A DNA stretch of 64,000 nt from Bog-473 sp963706555 (GCA_963706555.1 OY970164.1:868001-932000); one strand, 5' to 3'. Shown: positions 1-10,289, counted from the first letter of the stretch. Notes: generated from the sequence alone by a model not told the origin. Numbers and translations are program-made.

Positions 1-1
1 G

Positions 2-224
2 GAGTTCGAACTGCTGCGCCTGCTCGTCGAGAACTCCGGTCGCGGTCCTCACCCGCGACGTCCTCATCGACCGGGTGTGGGGTACCGACTACATCGGCGA
101 CACCAAGACACTCGACGTGCACATCAAGCGGCTGCGGTCGCGAATCGAGGCCGATCCTTCCGTACCCGTCCTCATCACCACCGTGCGGGGCGTCGGCTAC
201 CGCTTCGCCGCGCTCACCCCCTAA
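2..224 (+). CDS. Response regulator, C-terminal winged-helix DNA-binding domain (partial, frameshifted)
   Basis: This is the end of an OmpR/PhoB-type response regulator; the receiver domain lies outside the window. Bases 2-43 read EFELLRLLVENSGR, the first winged-helix strands. From base 45 the next frame reads VLTRDVLIDRVWG and then the recognition-helix and wing region, ending RGVGYRF and a TAA stop at 222-224. The domain is continuous across a single-base frame change near base 44, so one base is probably extra. The regulator would bind promoter DNA once phosphorylated by an unseen histidine kinase. The following gene is a c-di-GMP enzyme, but no link is shown. Confidence 0.75.
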   Translation, partial: SSNCCACSSRTPVAVLTRDVLIDRVWGTDYIGDTKTLDVHIKRLRSRIEADPSVPVLITTVRGVGYRFAALTP

Positions 225-300
225 AGCCCTCGCAAAAGCCCATGGTGGCGCGGGCGGCCTGCCTACACTGGGGCACTCGTTGGAGGATGGAGGGCCCCGG

Positions 301-2760
301 ATGACGACCGGGGACACGAAGCTGGCGCGGCTCCTTGACGAACTCCCCGACCTCGTCCTCGTCCGCCCTGGGGGCCGAGGGTCAGGTCATGGGCAACACC
401 GAGCCGAGGCGATGTTCGGGCATACCCTCGAGGACTACAAGGGGCGCTCCGCCATCGACCTCGTGCATCCCGACGATCTGGAGCTGGTGGGTCGCTCACT
501 CGTCTCCATCCAGAACAAGGAGATCGGGACCACCCTCGAAGTGCGGGCCAAGACGCCGTCCGGCTGGCGGCTGCTCGAGCTCATCGGCACGCCGGTGAGC
601 TGGTTCGCCGAGGGTGCCGTGCTGTTCAACATGCGCGACCTCACCGAACGTCGCCGCTTCGAGGTCGCACACAACGAGGTTGACCGTTTCCGGTCCCTGA
701 TCCACAATGCGGCAGCCATCACCATGCTGGTGTCGTCGCACGGTGAGATCGAATGCACCTCCGCCGCGCTTGACGAGAATGCTCGGGCACGATCCCGAAC
801 ATGTCGAGTACATGCCGCTGACCGGCATCGTCATTCGAAGACGATTGGCCGGCACTCAGCGCGGCCATGGAGCGTGCGGCCAGGGACGCCACCGTCGCCC
901 ATCCGGTCACGGTCGAGGTCCGCCTGCTGCGCCATGAGGGCACCGGGTCCGTCCCCTTCGAGTTGTCGATCGTCAATCTGGTGGACGATCCGACCGTCGG
1001 TGGCTACGTCGATCACCGCGCACGACATCAGCGCCCGCGTCGGCGGCGGAGGCCGAACTGCGCTCGGCCTTGTCGGTGCTGCGTGCCACGCTCGACTCGA
1101 CCGCCGATGGGCTCATCGTGGTGGACGAGGCGGGCGCCATCTCCAGTATCAACGGCCGGTTGGCCGAGATGTGGATGCTGCCGGAGTCGTATTGGATGAA
1201 CCAACCCGATCAGAACACGATCTCGGCCGTGATCGACCAGCTCGTCCATCCCGAAGCCCTGATGGCCAAGGTGGAAGAGCTTGCCCTCCACCCCGAACAT
1301 CGAGACGACCGACATCCTCGAATTCAAAGACGGGCGGGTCTTCGAGCGCTTCTCGAAGCCGCAAGTCGTCGACGGCAAGGTGGTCGGCCGCGTCTGGAGC
1401 TTCCGCGACAGCACCGAACGGGCACGTCTCGAGTCGGAGCTGACCTATCAGGCCTTCCACGACTCACTCACCGGCCTGGCCAATAAGGCGCTCTTCGCCG
1501 ATCGCCTGAACCAGGCCGTGGCCCGCATGGATCGCACCCGCCGACCGATCGCCGTGATGTTCTTGGACCTGGACAACTTCAAGACCGTCAACGACAGCCT
1601 GGGGCACTCCACCGGGGACGAGCTGCTGCGCGCCGTGGCGAACGTCCTGCTCGGCTGTATCCGTCAGGCCGACACGGCGGCCCGTCTGGGCGGGGACGAA
1701 TTCGCCGTGCTGATCGAGTACATCGACGGGCACTCTGACATCGTCAAGCTGGCCGAGCGGATCCTCACCGCCCTGCGTCGCCCGGTCACGCTCGACACGA
1801 CCGAGGTGGTGGCCACCGCGAGCATCGGCATCACCTTCGGGGTGCCCGGCAGCACCGGAGAGCAACTGCTGCGCAATGCGGACCTGGCCATGTACATGGC
1901 GAAGGAGCACGGCAAGAACTGCTACGAGGAGTTCCGCGACCAGATGCACACGGCCATCGTGGAGCGCCTCGAGCTCGAAGCTGATCTGCGACGCACGACG
2001 ACCGGCAAGGAGCTCGTCGTCCACTATCAACCGATCGTCGATCTCGAACCGACGAGCTCATCGGCTTCGAAGCGCTGGTGCGTTGGCAGCATCCGCTACG
2101 AGGCTTGCTGCCACCGGGGGCCTTCGTCCCCTTCGCCGAAGAGGTCGGCCTCATCGACGTCGTCGACCGTTTCGTCCTCGCCGAAGCGTGTGCCCAGCTC
2201 CATCACTGGCAGACGCGAGGTCTCGTTCCTGCCTGACGTCAGCATCAGCGTCAATCTCTCGGCCCACGAGCTGGCCGACGCCGAAACCGAGACGAACGTG
2301 GCCGCGATGTTGGCCGCCAGCAAGTTCGACCCGTCCAACCTCGTGCTCGAAATCACCGAGAGCGCCATGATGCGCGACACGACCGGCCGTCATACAGAAC
2401 CTGCAGGCCCTCAAGTCTCTCGGGTTGCGCATCGCCCTCGACGACTTCGGCACGGGGTACTCGTCGCTGGCCTACCTTGAGCAACTGCCGATCGACATCC
2501 TCAAAATCGACCGCTCGTTCGTCGACGCGCTGGGCGACGAGGAGAAGGTGACCCTGGCCCAGGCCATCATCAAGATCGCCGAGACGTTGGGCCACATCAC
2601 CATTGCCGAAGGGGTCGAGAGCTCGGCCCAGGTGGAACGCCTGCGCCAGCTGGGGTGCCGGTACGGCCAGGGTTACCACCTCGGCGTCCCGATGGACGCC
2701 CGGGGAACCGAGGAGATGTTGCGGGAGCGAAAGAGCTCGCGCCACGCCTCGTCCCGCTAG
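301..2760 (+). pseudogene. PAS-GGDEF-EAL cyclic-di-GMP synthase/phosphodiesterase, multiply frameshifted
   Basis: The gene makes and/or breaks c-di-GMP. ATG 301 follows a GGAGG at about 282. In order the pieces are a PAS domain (GHTLEDYKG), a second PAS (LTRMLGHDPEHVEYMPLTG), a third PAS (LDSTADGLIVVDEAGAIS), a GGDEF domain and an EAL domain. GGDEF is canonical (RLGGDEFAVL) and has an RxxD inhibitory site (RQAD) five residues before it. EAL is canonical (GFEALVRWQHP, DDFGTGYSS), so both activities look possible. The reading frame changes about ten times (near 365, 400, 775, 835, 1012, 1050, 1295, 2050, 2235 and 2395), yet each segment stays well conserved. That argues for base-calling errors rather than decay. 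Confidence 0.85.
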
Positions 2761-2784
2761 CGGCCGTCAGCCTCGATCCCTGGA

Positions 2785-3030
2785 TCAGCTGCGATCCTTC
2801 GGGCGCATTCCCAGCAGCCTGAGAAACGCCCGCCCGAGGCGGCCCGGGCTGTGATGGTCCTTGCCATCGGAACCGTGGCCGAAACGGCCGCCGGAGTGAT
2901 CGTCCAGTCCACTTCCACCGGTCAGGCCCGGAATCGGAAAGCTGTTGGGCTCCTCGTACTTCGGCACCTTCGGGAAGAGGATGCCTCTGCTTGCGCGGTT
3001 TGTCCCCTGCTGAGCCCATATCGTCATCAT
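2785..3030 (-). CDS. Hypothetical small protein (weak)
   Basis: This 81-residue reading frame lies in the 417-base gap (2761-3177) after the GGDEF-EAL gene; nothing else is visible in that gap. The product is rich in Pro, Gly and His, with a basic end (LGRAFLRLLGMRPKDRS). It has no signal peptide, membrane segment or domain I recognise. There is no clear ribosome-binding site before the ATG. Given the frame problems around it, it may be chance or part of a longer damaged gene. Confidence 0.25.
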   Translation of the reverse strand: MMTIWAQQGTNRASRGILFPKVPKYEEPNSFPIPGLTGGSGLDDHSGGRFGHGSDGKDHHSPGRLGRAFLRLLGMRPKDRS

Positions 3031-3177
3031 GCCTGACGACGGCCGGGGGAGCCCGACCGCAGGTGCCCGGCGACGCTCGCCGTGGCGTGAGACTCGGCGA
3101 CGGAGGACAGCTGAGCCTAAGGTCCGGTGTGAAAGAGTTGGTTCGAATTCCCCGGTCTCGGGAAGGAATGATCTGCA

Positions 3178-3640
3178 TTGGTCGATGACACATCGGAGTG
3201 GTCACTTCGGTCCGTATTGATCAGCGTGAGCAATCTCGAGCGGTCGATGCGCCTTCTACCGGGACGTGATGGGCATCCAAGAGCTGCAGCGGGACGGCAA
3301 TTGGTGATTCTCGGGAGCGACGTGACCGGCTCCCTCATGTTCATCCTGCGGGAGGCGTCACGTTCCGCGGTTCATCCGGGGCAACAGTCGCTCGGCTTAC
3401 GGGCATTCTCGTGCAATGTCGACATCACATGCCGAACTCGACCGAGTGGAGGCGCGGCTTCGAGCCCTCGGTGCATTTCGAGACCGCGAAGCGATCGGAG
3501 ATGCCGCGAAATTCGAGATACTCCGTGGGTACGACCCAGACCGGCTTCCCATGGCGTTCGTGACATTCGAGATGCTCGACGCCATGTCAACGGAGGACTA
3601 TCTCCGGGCAATGGCCGAGATGTACGACGTCGATATCTAG
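3178..3640 (+). pseudogene. VOC (glyoxalase/bleomycin-resistance) family protein, frameshifted
   Basis: TTG 3178 follows GGAAGGA. The product starts LRSVLISVSNLERSM, then shifts frame near 3250 to FYRDVMGIQELQRDG, returns near 3300 to LVILGSDVTGSLMFIL, and shifts again near 3420 to HAELDRVEARLRALGAF, with a stop at 3638-3640. Joined, it is one VOC module of about 150 residues with the typical first strand, FYRDVMG helix and second half. Metal ligands cannot be placed safely and the substrate is unknown. At least three frame changes in 460 bases match the error pattern of the neighbouring genes. Confidence 0.65.
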
Positions 3641-3871
3641 GCCGATGGTTGGGTCGATAGTAGAACCGCTTTCTGGGCAGCACCCCCCGCGAGGTGGTGG
3701 TAGCCCCATTGCAAGGGAGCGACACCGGGGCCTACCGTCACTGGGTGGCGGCCCGTGATTCCACGTGGCTGACCGACGAGAGAAGGGCCGCATGGGCGGC
3801 GCGACTGGAACCGTTTGCTCGTTTCGCAACGAGGCGGTACGTTCAGTGCGCCACGAGAGATGGGGGTTGTC

Positions 3872-5951
3872 ATGAGTAACCGGGCACTACGGAGCTGCCA
3901 TGGTTCATCGGCTTCCGGGAACGGAAAACGCGGCCTTCGGCGCCTCTTTATGGCGACCGCAGCCACGGCCGGAAGTATCGGCCTCGGTGTGTTCGGTGCC
4001 GCTCTGCTGGCGCAACCCGCCGGTGCGGTGACCGCGACCCTCACAGTGGATGCATCCGGCGGCGCCGATACCGGCAACTGCACGATCACGTCCTGCCTCA
4101 CCCTCGGGTATGCGCTGTCTCAGGCTGCAGCAGGCGACACGATCCTGATCGAGCCGGGCACGTACCCGGCGTCAGCCAACCCCGCGGGGACGTCGAATAC
4201 CGTGCCCGCGGCCCTCAACAGCCTCACCATCCAATCCGACGCCGGTACAGCGGCCAACACCATCATCGAGGGTGCCCCTGCGAACGGGTTGGAGATCAAC
4301 GCGGACGACGTGACAGTGAGTGGCCTCACATTCGATCACTCCGGGGCGGCAGGTATTCTGGTGACGCCGCCGTCGACGGCCACGGCACCCGCGGCGGTGA
4401 ACGACGTGACGCTCAACGGTGTCGTGAGCAGCAACAGCGACCAGTGTGTCAACACACCCACGACCCCAACCTGCACCGCGGCCATCGGCGCCGGTGACTA
4501 CGGGGAGTCGCTCTGGTTGGAGAGCGTGACGAACTCCGTCCTCGAGAACTCGACCTTGACGAACGGTCTGGCCGGCGGGCTGCTCCTTTCCGATGAGGTG
4601 GGCCCAAGCTTCGGGAACACCATCGAGAACAACATGGCCGTGAACAACCTGGAGGGCTGTGGCTTGACCCTGGCGGCCCACAACATGAACGCCATCTTCT
4701 CGAGCGGGCCCAATGCGGGACAGCCCAACCCGGCCGGGGGCGGTGTGTACAACAACACCGTTGAAGGCAACACCTCGAGCGGCAACGGGGCCACCGGCAT
4801 CGGCGTGTTCAACGTCGCCTACAACAACACCATCCAAGGCAACACGTTCAACAACAACGGTGAGCCCGGGATCGAAATTGAACCCGACGTTCCCCGGCGG
4901 TGATGTGAACGGCAACCACATCGTCGGCAACACGGTCGGGGTCAACTCCCTGCTCGATGGTCCGGGCGGCGGTATCCCCGGTAGCCACAACTCCCTGTCG
5001 ACGCAGACGACCGGCATCATGGTCGTCGCCCCGGCGGGACCGGTAAACGGCACGGTCATCACTGGCAACACGGTCAGTGGCAACTTCTTCGGCATCTGGC
5101 TGGCAGCGGGAGCGGCCAGTACAACGGTGTCGGGGAACACGATCACGGTGACCCACGGCGGGGTCCCTGTATTCACCGGGGTGGAGCCGGGTAGCTCACT
5201 CTGGCTGGGCGCCTCCGACGGTGGCGTGTTCAGCTTCGGCCAGGCACCCTTCGAAGGCTCGGCCGGGGCTCTCCCCCTCGCGCAGCCGATCGTGGGTCAG
5301 GCAGCCACTCCCGACGGCGGTGGCTACTGGCTGGCCGCCAAGGACGGTGGCATCTTCAGTTACGGATCGGCCACCTACTGGGGTTCCCTCCCGGCCCAGC
5401 ACGTCCACGTGTCGAACATCGTGGGCATCGCGCCCACCCCTGACGGTGGTGGGTACTGGCTCGTGGCGTCCGACGGTGGCGTGTTCAGCTTCGGCGATGC
5501 CGCCTTCTTCGGCTCACTGGGTGCGCTCCACCTGAACAAGCCGATCGTCGGCATGGCGGCAACCCCCGATGGTGGCGGGTACTGGCTCGTTGCGGCCGAC
5601 GGTGGCGTGTTCAGCTTCGGCGACGCGGCGTTCCACGGCTCACTTGGTGCGATCCACCTGAACAAGCCCATCGTCGGCATCGCGTCGACCCCCGACGGTG
5701 GCGGGTACTGGCTCGCTGCATCTGACGGTGGTGTGTTCACCTTCGGCGATGCCGCCTTCGACGGCTCACTTGGTGCGATCCACCTGAACAAGCCGATCGT
5801 CGGCATCGCGTCGACCCCCGACGGTGGCGGGTACTGGCTCGTTGCATCTGACGGCGGGGTGTTCACCTTCGGCGACGCCGCCTTCCTCGGCTCCCTGCCC
5901 GGGCAGAACGTCCACGTGTCCAATGTCGTCGGCATCACGGTGACGCCCTAA
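3872..5951 (+). CDS. Secreted right-handed beta-helix protein with C-terminal 42-residue WLVASDGG repeats (one frameshift)
   Basis: ATG 3872 follows a GAGAGATGGGGG stretch. The N-terminus is basic and then hydrophobic (a Sec signal ending near AQPAGAVTA), so the product is exported. The next ~270 residues are Asn/Thr/Gly-rich parallel beta-helix coils (repeated N-T-x-x-G-N steps), a fold used by polysaccharide lyases and adhesins; no catalytic residues could be assigned. After one frame change near 4893 the beta-helix continues, followed by six 42-residue repeats built on WLVASDGGVFSFGDAAF. The same repeat occurs in the gene at 14724-16391. The role is probably cell-surface carbohydrate binding or processing, which is inference. 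The frame break is probably an error because both sides remain conserved. Confidence 0.75.
5196..5951 (+). repeat. Six tandem 126-bp coding repeats (42-residue unit)
   Basis: Six consecutive 126-base units encode Y/S-W-L-x-A-x-D-G-G-V-F blocks ending ATPDGGGY. The inner four are nearly identical in DNA, which points to recent duplication or conversion. The unit resembles a beta-propeller blade or a wall-binding repeat. Confidence 0.85.
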
Positions 5952-5978
5952 CTCGGACCACGCAGTAGCGCAGTGGGC

Positions 5979-6022
5979 CTTCGGGACGCCGCACCAACTC
6001 CGGTTAGGACGGCGTCCCGAAG
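5979..6022. terminator. Perfect 13-bp inverted repeat between convergent genes
   Basis: CTTCGGGACGCCG at 5979-5991 is the exact reverse complement of 6010-6022, with an 18-base loop. It lies just after the beta-helix stop and overlaps the last codons of the acyltransferase on the other strand, so it could end transcription in both directions. There is no T-tract. Confidence 0.5.
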
Positions 6023-7059
6023 AGGCCGTCGGTTGCCTGCTCCAAGTCGGCGCCGATGACGGGTGTCAGCCAACTTGCGTACGTGTCACTGATGTGGTCG
6101 TCGTCGCGGTAGACGAGGATGTTGTCGACGATCACCGCGCACGCGGTGCCGGCACAGAACCAGGGCTGCGTGTCGATGTAGCCCCGCGGCGGCCGCGGCG
6201 GGTTGTCGCCAATCAGGACGACCTGGGCACCCGTGGAGAAGACGATGGCACCGATCCCGGCCCAACCGAGCAGGACCATCCCACCGGTCGGCAGTCGGCG
6301 CAGCCGTGGGGCCAGGAGCGCCAGGATCCCTCCCACGGCCAGTTCCCAGGCCCTCTTCGGGAGCGAGAAAAAGGCCCAGGGTTGGTTGGCGCGGGTCAGC
6401 CAGATCGAAAAGGCGAGGGAGCACGTCCCGACGAGCGCCATCGTCACCAGGACGACTGAGAGCAGGGGGCGGGGCTGGCGCAGCGAAACCACCCGAGCCC
6501 TTTTGCGACGGCCAGTGGCCACCAGACGAGGGAGGCGGCGAAGAGGAGCACCGGCCACACCAGGTAGAACTGCTCCTCCACCCCGAGTGACCAGTAGTTG
6601 AGGAGTGGCGAAACGGGGCCGGTGGAGGTGAGGTAGCTCGTGGCCTGCACGTCGTAGCGGTAGTTCCCGACGTAAAAGGCGTTTGTCAGCCCGTCCTTGG
6701 CCACGACCATGGCCTGGAGCGGGGGGAGGACGGCGCAGGAGACCGCGACGGTGAACCCGATGACCAGGAGGGCCGAGGGAAGCAGTCGCCGGGCACGGCG
6801 GGCGTAGAAGCCCCCACACGAGATCCCGCCCTTTTGCGCGAGCTCACGGCTCAAGTGGTCCGTGATCAGGAACCCCGAGATCACGAAGAAGACGTCGACC
6901 CCGACATTAGCCGCCGGGGACGGCAGACAGACCGGCGTGGAAGGCGACCACAGCGAGAATGGCGACGGCGCGCAGACCCTCGATATCGGGTCGAAAATCG
7001 CCGCCCCGCCGGCGTCGGGTCGCGCCCGTGTGAAGGCGACGGATCCGTGCGTACGGCAT
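6004..7059 (-). pseudogene. OafA/YrhL-type acyltransferase 3 membrane protein, frameshifted and missing its centre
   Basis: ATG 7059 is a likely start. The product opens FRPDIEGLRAVAILAVVAFHAG, the hallmark of acyltransferase 3 proteins that acylate cell-surface sugars, with its conserved His. After a frame change near 6910 it continues VGVDVFFVISGFLITDHL, then several membrane helices including LNYWSLGVEEQFYLVWP. It shifts again near 6500. Near 6215-6245 a membrane helix (GWAGIGAIVFSTGA) is followed almost at once by the usual C-terminal end of the SGNH domain (DTQPWFCAGTAC, VYRDDDHISDTYASWL). About 350 residues versus 600-700 for the two-domain family means the last helices and most of the SGNH domain are absent. 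This is either a real deletion or an assembly collapse. Confidence 0.75.
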
Positions 7060-7153
7060 CCGGGCCCTGTCGCTCCGTCGGGATCGCCTGTCCACCAACT
7101 CCGGTCGACTCGATGGTCGGATGCGCCCCGGCGTCACCCATTCTCTTCGCTGA

Positions 7154-8458
7154 TTACGGGGCCGAAAGGATGAGCTTGCCCCCGACGTAGGGCGCCAGGC
7201 ATTCAGGGAGCCGGACGGTGCCGTCGGCCTGACGCCCGTTCTCGATCAGCGCGGCCCAAATGCGGGGCCAGGCCAGAGCGGAACCGTTGACGGTGTGGAC
7301 CAGTTGGGGCGATCCCCCACCGGCGGGCCGGTACCGCACCTGGGCCCGCCGGGCTTGATAGTCGCGATACCAACTGGTGGAGCTGACCTCGAGCCACTTG
7401 TCCACGCCCGGCGAGTACACCTCGAGATCGAAGGTGCGCGCAGACGGGCCGCCCAGGTCGCCCGTGCACAGGTCCACGACCCGGTAGAACAGGCCGAGCT
7501 CCTGGAGCAACGACTCGGCGCGGCGGAGGATGTCGGCCTGCGCCTCGAGCGCCTGGTCCGGCGTGGTGTACGCGAAGAGCTCGACCTTTTCGAATTCGTG
7601 CACCCGGAGCAGTCCCCGGGTGTCGCGCCCGGCGGATCCGGCCTCGCGTCGGTAACAGGAGGTCGCGGCGGTAAAGCGCAGAGGAAGGACGGACTCGTCG
7701 AGGATCTCGCCGCGGTGCATGGAGGTCAGCGGGACCTCGGCGGTGGGGATGGCCCACAGATCGTCGCGCTCGAGGTGATATGCGTCGTCGGCGAACTTCG
7801 GGAGGTGGCCGGTGGAGACCATCGTCTCGGTGAGCACGACCGTCGGAGGGTTGATCTCCTCGTAATCCGGCGTGTGCCGATCAAGGGCGAAAGCCGTCAG
7901 CGCGCGCAACAGGCGGGCGCCTGCACCACGGTAGAGCGGGAACATGGAGCCGGAAAGGCGGGCCCCGCGTTCCATGTCGAGGAGTTGCAGCGCCTCGCCG
8001 ATCTCCCAGTGCGGCACGGTCTGTTCCTCGCCCCGTACGGGCTCGGGGTCGCCATTCGCCTGCCCGGGCCACCAGCGACGGATCTCGACGTTGTCGGCGT
8101 CACTGAACCCCGCGGGGACGTCGTCAGCCGGGATGTTGGGCAGATACAGCAGCCCCTGGTGGACCTTCTCCCACTCGGTGTCGGCTTGGGCCGCCGCCGC
8201 GCGCTCTTCTTCTCCCAGGCTCCGGCTCTGGGCGCGCAGTTCTTCGGCCCGAACGGCGTCCCCGGCCTTCATCGCGTCCCCCACCGACCGGCTGAGCGTC
8301 TTGACCTCGGCCCGCAACGCTTCAGCCCGGGACAACCGGGCACGGTGAGCCACGTCGGCCGCGATCACGGCATCGACCTCGGACGCGTCGACACCCCGAC
8401 GGGCCAGCGCCGCTTTGACGCCCGCGGGGTCCTCGCGCAGCGCGCGGATATCGATCAT
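7154..8458 (-). CDS. serS: Seryl-tRNA synthetase
   Basis: This class II synthetase charges tRNA-Ser in the cytosol. It is 434 residues, normal for the family. The first ~110 residues are the coiled-coil tRNA-binding arm (Ala/Arg/Glu-rich). Motif 2 is FTAATSCYRREAGSAGRDTR with the ATP-binding arginines. Motif 3 is NGSALAWPRIWAALIENGRQ, followed by the usual ADGTVRLPECLAPYVGG end. The start ATG at 8458 begins MIDIRALREDPAGVKAALARR, typical of SerRS. It is divergent from the ABC transporter genes (26 bases between) and upstream of the damaged acyltransferase on the same strand. No T-box leader is visible. Confidence 0.96.
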   Translation of the reverse strand: MIDIRALREDPAGVKAALARRGVDASEVDAVIAADVAHRARLSRAEALRAEVKTLSRSVGDAMKAGDAVRAEELRAQSRSLGEEERAAAAQADTEWEKVHQGLLYLPNIPADDVPAGFSDADNVEIRRWWPGQANGDPEPVRGEEQTVPHWEIGEALQLLDMERGARLSGSMFPLYRGAGARLLRALTAFALDRHTPDYEEINPPTVVLTETMVSTGHLPKFADDAYHLERDDLWAIPTAEVPLTSMHRGEILDESVLPLRFTAATSCYRREAGSAGRDTRGLLRVHEFEKVELFAYTTPDQALEAQADILRRAESLLQELGLFYRVVDLCTGDLGGPSARTFDLEVYSPGVDKWLEVSSTSWYRDYQARRAQVRYRPAGGGSPQLVHTVNGSALAWPRIWAALIENGRQADGTVRLPECLAPYVGGKLILSAP

Positions 8459-8484
8459 GGCTGCTCAAAGTAGCCTGCGACGCC

Positions 8485-9555
8485 ATGTCAACCGAGACGG
8501 TTCCCGCCGTCGTCGTCCGGGACCTGAACATTCGCTACGGCGCGGCCGGCGAAGTGACGGCGGTGAACGGCCTCGACCTGGAGGCCCACCGGGGTGAGGT
8601 GCTGGTCGTGCTCGGACCGAACGGGGCCGGGAAGACATCGACCATCGAGGCGTTGGAGGGCTACCGGCGGCCGAGCGGCGGCCGGATCTCCGTCTTGGGG
8701 CTCGACCCCTTGGCCGACCACCATGCGCTGACCGGCCGCATGGGCGTCATGCTGCAGCGCGGTGGCGTGTACCCGATGCTGGGCCCGCGGCGGGTCCTCG
8801 ACCTCTTCGCCCGGTACTACCCCGATCCTCTCGGCTCCGATGCCCTCCTCGACCTCGTCGGATTGCGCCCCGTCGCAACGACCCCCTGGCGCCATCTCTC
8901 CGGGGGCGAACAGCAACGTCTCTCCCTGGCCCTGGCGCTGATCGGAAAACCGCAGGTGGCCTTTCTCGATGAGCCCACGGCCGGCGTCGACCCGGAGGGA
9001 CGCCTGGCCATACGGGCCGTCGTGGCCGACCTCCGCCGTCAGGGGGTGTGTGTGCTCCTCACCACCCACGAGTTGGCCGAGGCCGAGAAAATGGCGGACC
9101 GCATCGTCATTCTGTCGTCGGGTCGCGTCGTGCTCGAAGGGACCCCCCAGGGGTTGACCGCGGCGAGGGGGACGGTGGGGCTCAGCTTCGGGGCGCCGGC
9201 GGGGCTCGACACGGCCTCGCTGGCAGAGGCCCTCGGTCCGGATGCCCGGGTCACCGAACGCGCGCCCGGCCGCTACGACATCGCAGGCGTGTCGGGCCCG
9301 CAGGCGACGGCCGCGCTCGCCACGTGGCTGGCGGCGCGCCAGGTCACGATGACCGACCTGGTAACCGGGCGGACGCTGGAGGACGTCTATCTCGAAGCGG
9401 TGGGCTCGGGCCCTCTCGAACCCACTGAGTCTCTCGAAAGCACGGGGGCTCTCGAACCCACTGACTCTCTCGAGAGCACGGGGCCAGCCGGCACCCGGGC
9501 ACAACAGCGTCGGCGCGCCCGGCGCCAGAGGCGTGCACGGGGCGGCGGATCGTGA
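8485..9555 (+). CDS. ABC transporter ATP-binding protein, drug/ABC-2 exporter type
   Basis: The 356-residue nucleotide-binding subunit of an ABC-2 exporter carries Walker A GPNGAGKTS, signature LSGGEQQRLSL, Walker B VAFLDEPTAGVD and switch histidine LLTTHEL. A DrrA-like regulatory region of about 90 residues follows the ATPase core, then an unusual tail with a duplicated LEPTxSLESTG motif and an Arg-rich end (QQRRRARRQRRARGGG). The permease gene overlaps its stop by four bases, so the pair forms one transporter. The substrate is unknown. Confidence 0.92.
   Translation: MSTETVPAVVVRDLNIRYGAAGEVTAVNGLDLEAHRGEVLVVLGPNGAGKTSTIEALEGYRRPSGGRISVLGLDPLADHHALTGRMGVMLQRGGVYPMLGPRRVLDLFARYYPDPLGSDALLDLVGLRPVATTPWRHLSGGEQQRLSLALALIGKPQVAFLDEPTAGVDPEGRLAIRAVVADLRRQGVCVLLTTHELAEAEKMADRIVILSSGRVVLEGTPQGLTAARGTVGLSFGAPAGLDTASLAEALGPDARVTERAPGRYDIAGVSGPQATAALATWLAARQVTMTDLVTGRTLEDVYLEAVGSGPLEPTESLESTGALEPTDSLESTGPAGTRAQQRRRARRQRRARGGGS
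9413..9484 (+). repeat. Two tandem copies of a 36-bp coding repeat
   Basis: Two adjacent 36-base units (9413-9448 and 9449-9484) differ at very few positions and encode LEPT(E/D)SLESTG twice in the tail of the ABC ATPase. In-frame duplication lengthened a probably disordered linker. Confidence 0.8.
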
Positions 9556-10289
9556 GGGCGCTCCTGGGCCAGACCGAGGCTGAGGTGTACATGACGCTTC
9601 GGCGTGGGGAGACCCTGCTGCTGACGGTGGGCATCCCCGTGCTCTTTCTCGTCTTCTTCTCGACCGTGCATGTCGTGGCCACGCCCCATCAGGCAGCGGT
9701 CGACTTCTTCGTTCCGGGAATTCTGGCCCTGGCCGTGATGTCCACGGCGATGGTCTCGTTGGGCATCGCCACCGGCTTCGAGCGTGGCTACGGCGTCCTC
9801 AAGCGGCTGGGCTCGACCCCTCTGGGTCGGCCGCGGCTCCTCGGGGCCAAGATCGTGACGGTGATCCTGGTCGAGATCCTCCAGGCCGGTGTGCTCGTCG
9901 GTGTGGGCTTCGCACTCGGCTGGAACCCGGGCGGGCACGGCTCCGGCGTGGCCGGACTCGGTGCCGTAGGGGCAGCGCTCCTGGCCACGGTGGCGTTTGC
10001 CGGCATCGGGCTCTTCATGGCCGGCGTGCTCAAGGCCGAGGTCAACCTCGCTGCGGCGAACGGCCTCTACCTGATCCTCCTGCTGCTCGGGGGCATGGTG
10101 ATCCCCATTTCGAAGCTGCCCGCGGGCGTGGCGGACGTGGCCAAACTGCTGCCGGCCGAGGCCCTGTCGGCCGCTCTCCACGCCACGTTGGGCACCGGAT
10201 CCCCCGTGCCCACGTTGTCGTGGGTGGTGTTGGGCGTCTGGGCCGTAGCGGCTCCGCTCGCCGCCGCCCTCAGCTTTCGCTGGGAATGA
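9552..10289 (+). CDS. ABC-2 type transporter permease
   Basis: This 245-residue inner-membrane protein has six predicted helices, for example LLLTVGIPVLFLVFFS near residue 22, LALAVMSTAMVSLGIA, VTVILVEILQAGVLVGVG, LLATVAFAGIGLFMAG and LYLILLLLGGMVIPIS. The motif GFERGYGVLKRLGSTP between helices 2 and 3 is typical of ABC-2 drug-exporter permeases. The GTG start overlaps the ATPase stop (GTGA at 9552-9555), which implies translational coupling. The 3' end overlaps the convergent thioredoxin gene by 20 bases. Confidence 0.9.
   Translation: MRALLGQTEAEVYMTLRRGETLLLTVGIPVLFLVFFSTVHVVATPHQAAVDFFVPGILALAVMSTAMVSLGIATGFERGYGVLKRLGSTPLGRPRLLGAKIVTVILVEILQAGVLVGVGFALGWNPGGHGSGVAGLGAVGAALLATVAFAGIGLFMAGVLKAEVNLAAANGLYLILLLLGGMVIPISKLPAGVADVAKLLPAEALSAALHATLGTGSPVPTLSWVVLGVWAVAAPLAAALSFRWE

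Noticed and set aside
3694..3879. Small plus-strand open frame before the beta-helix gene
   Set aside because: No ribosome site or family is visible and it overlaps the signal-peptide start; it could be part of a damaged gene but cannot be supported.
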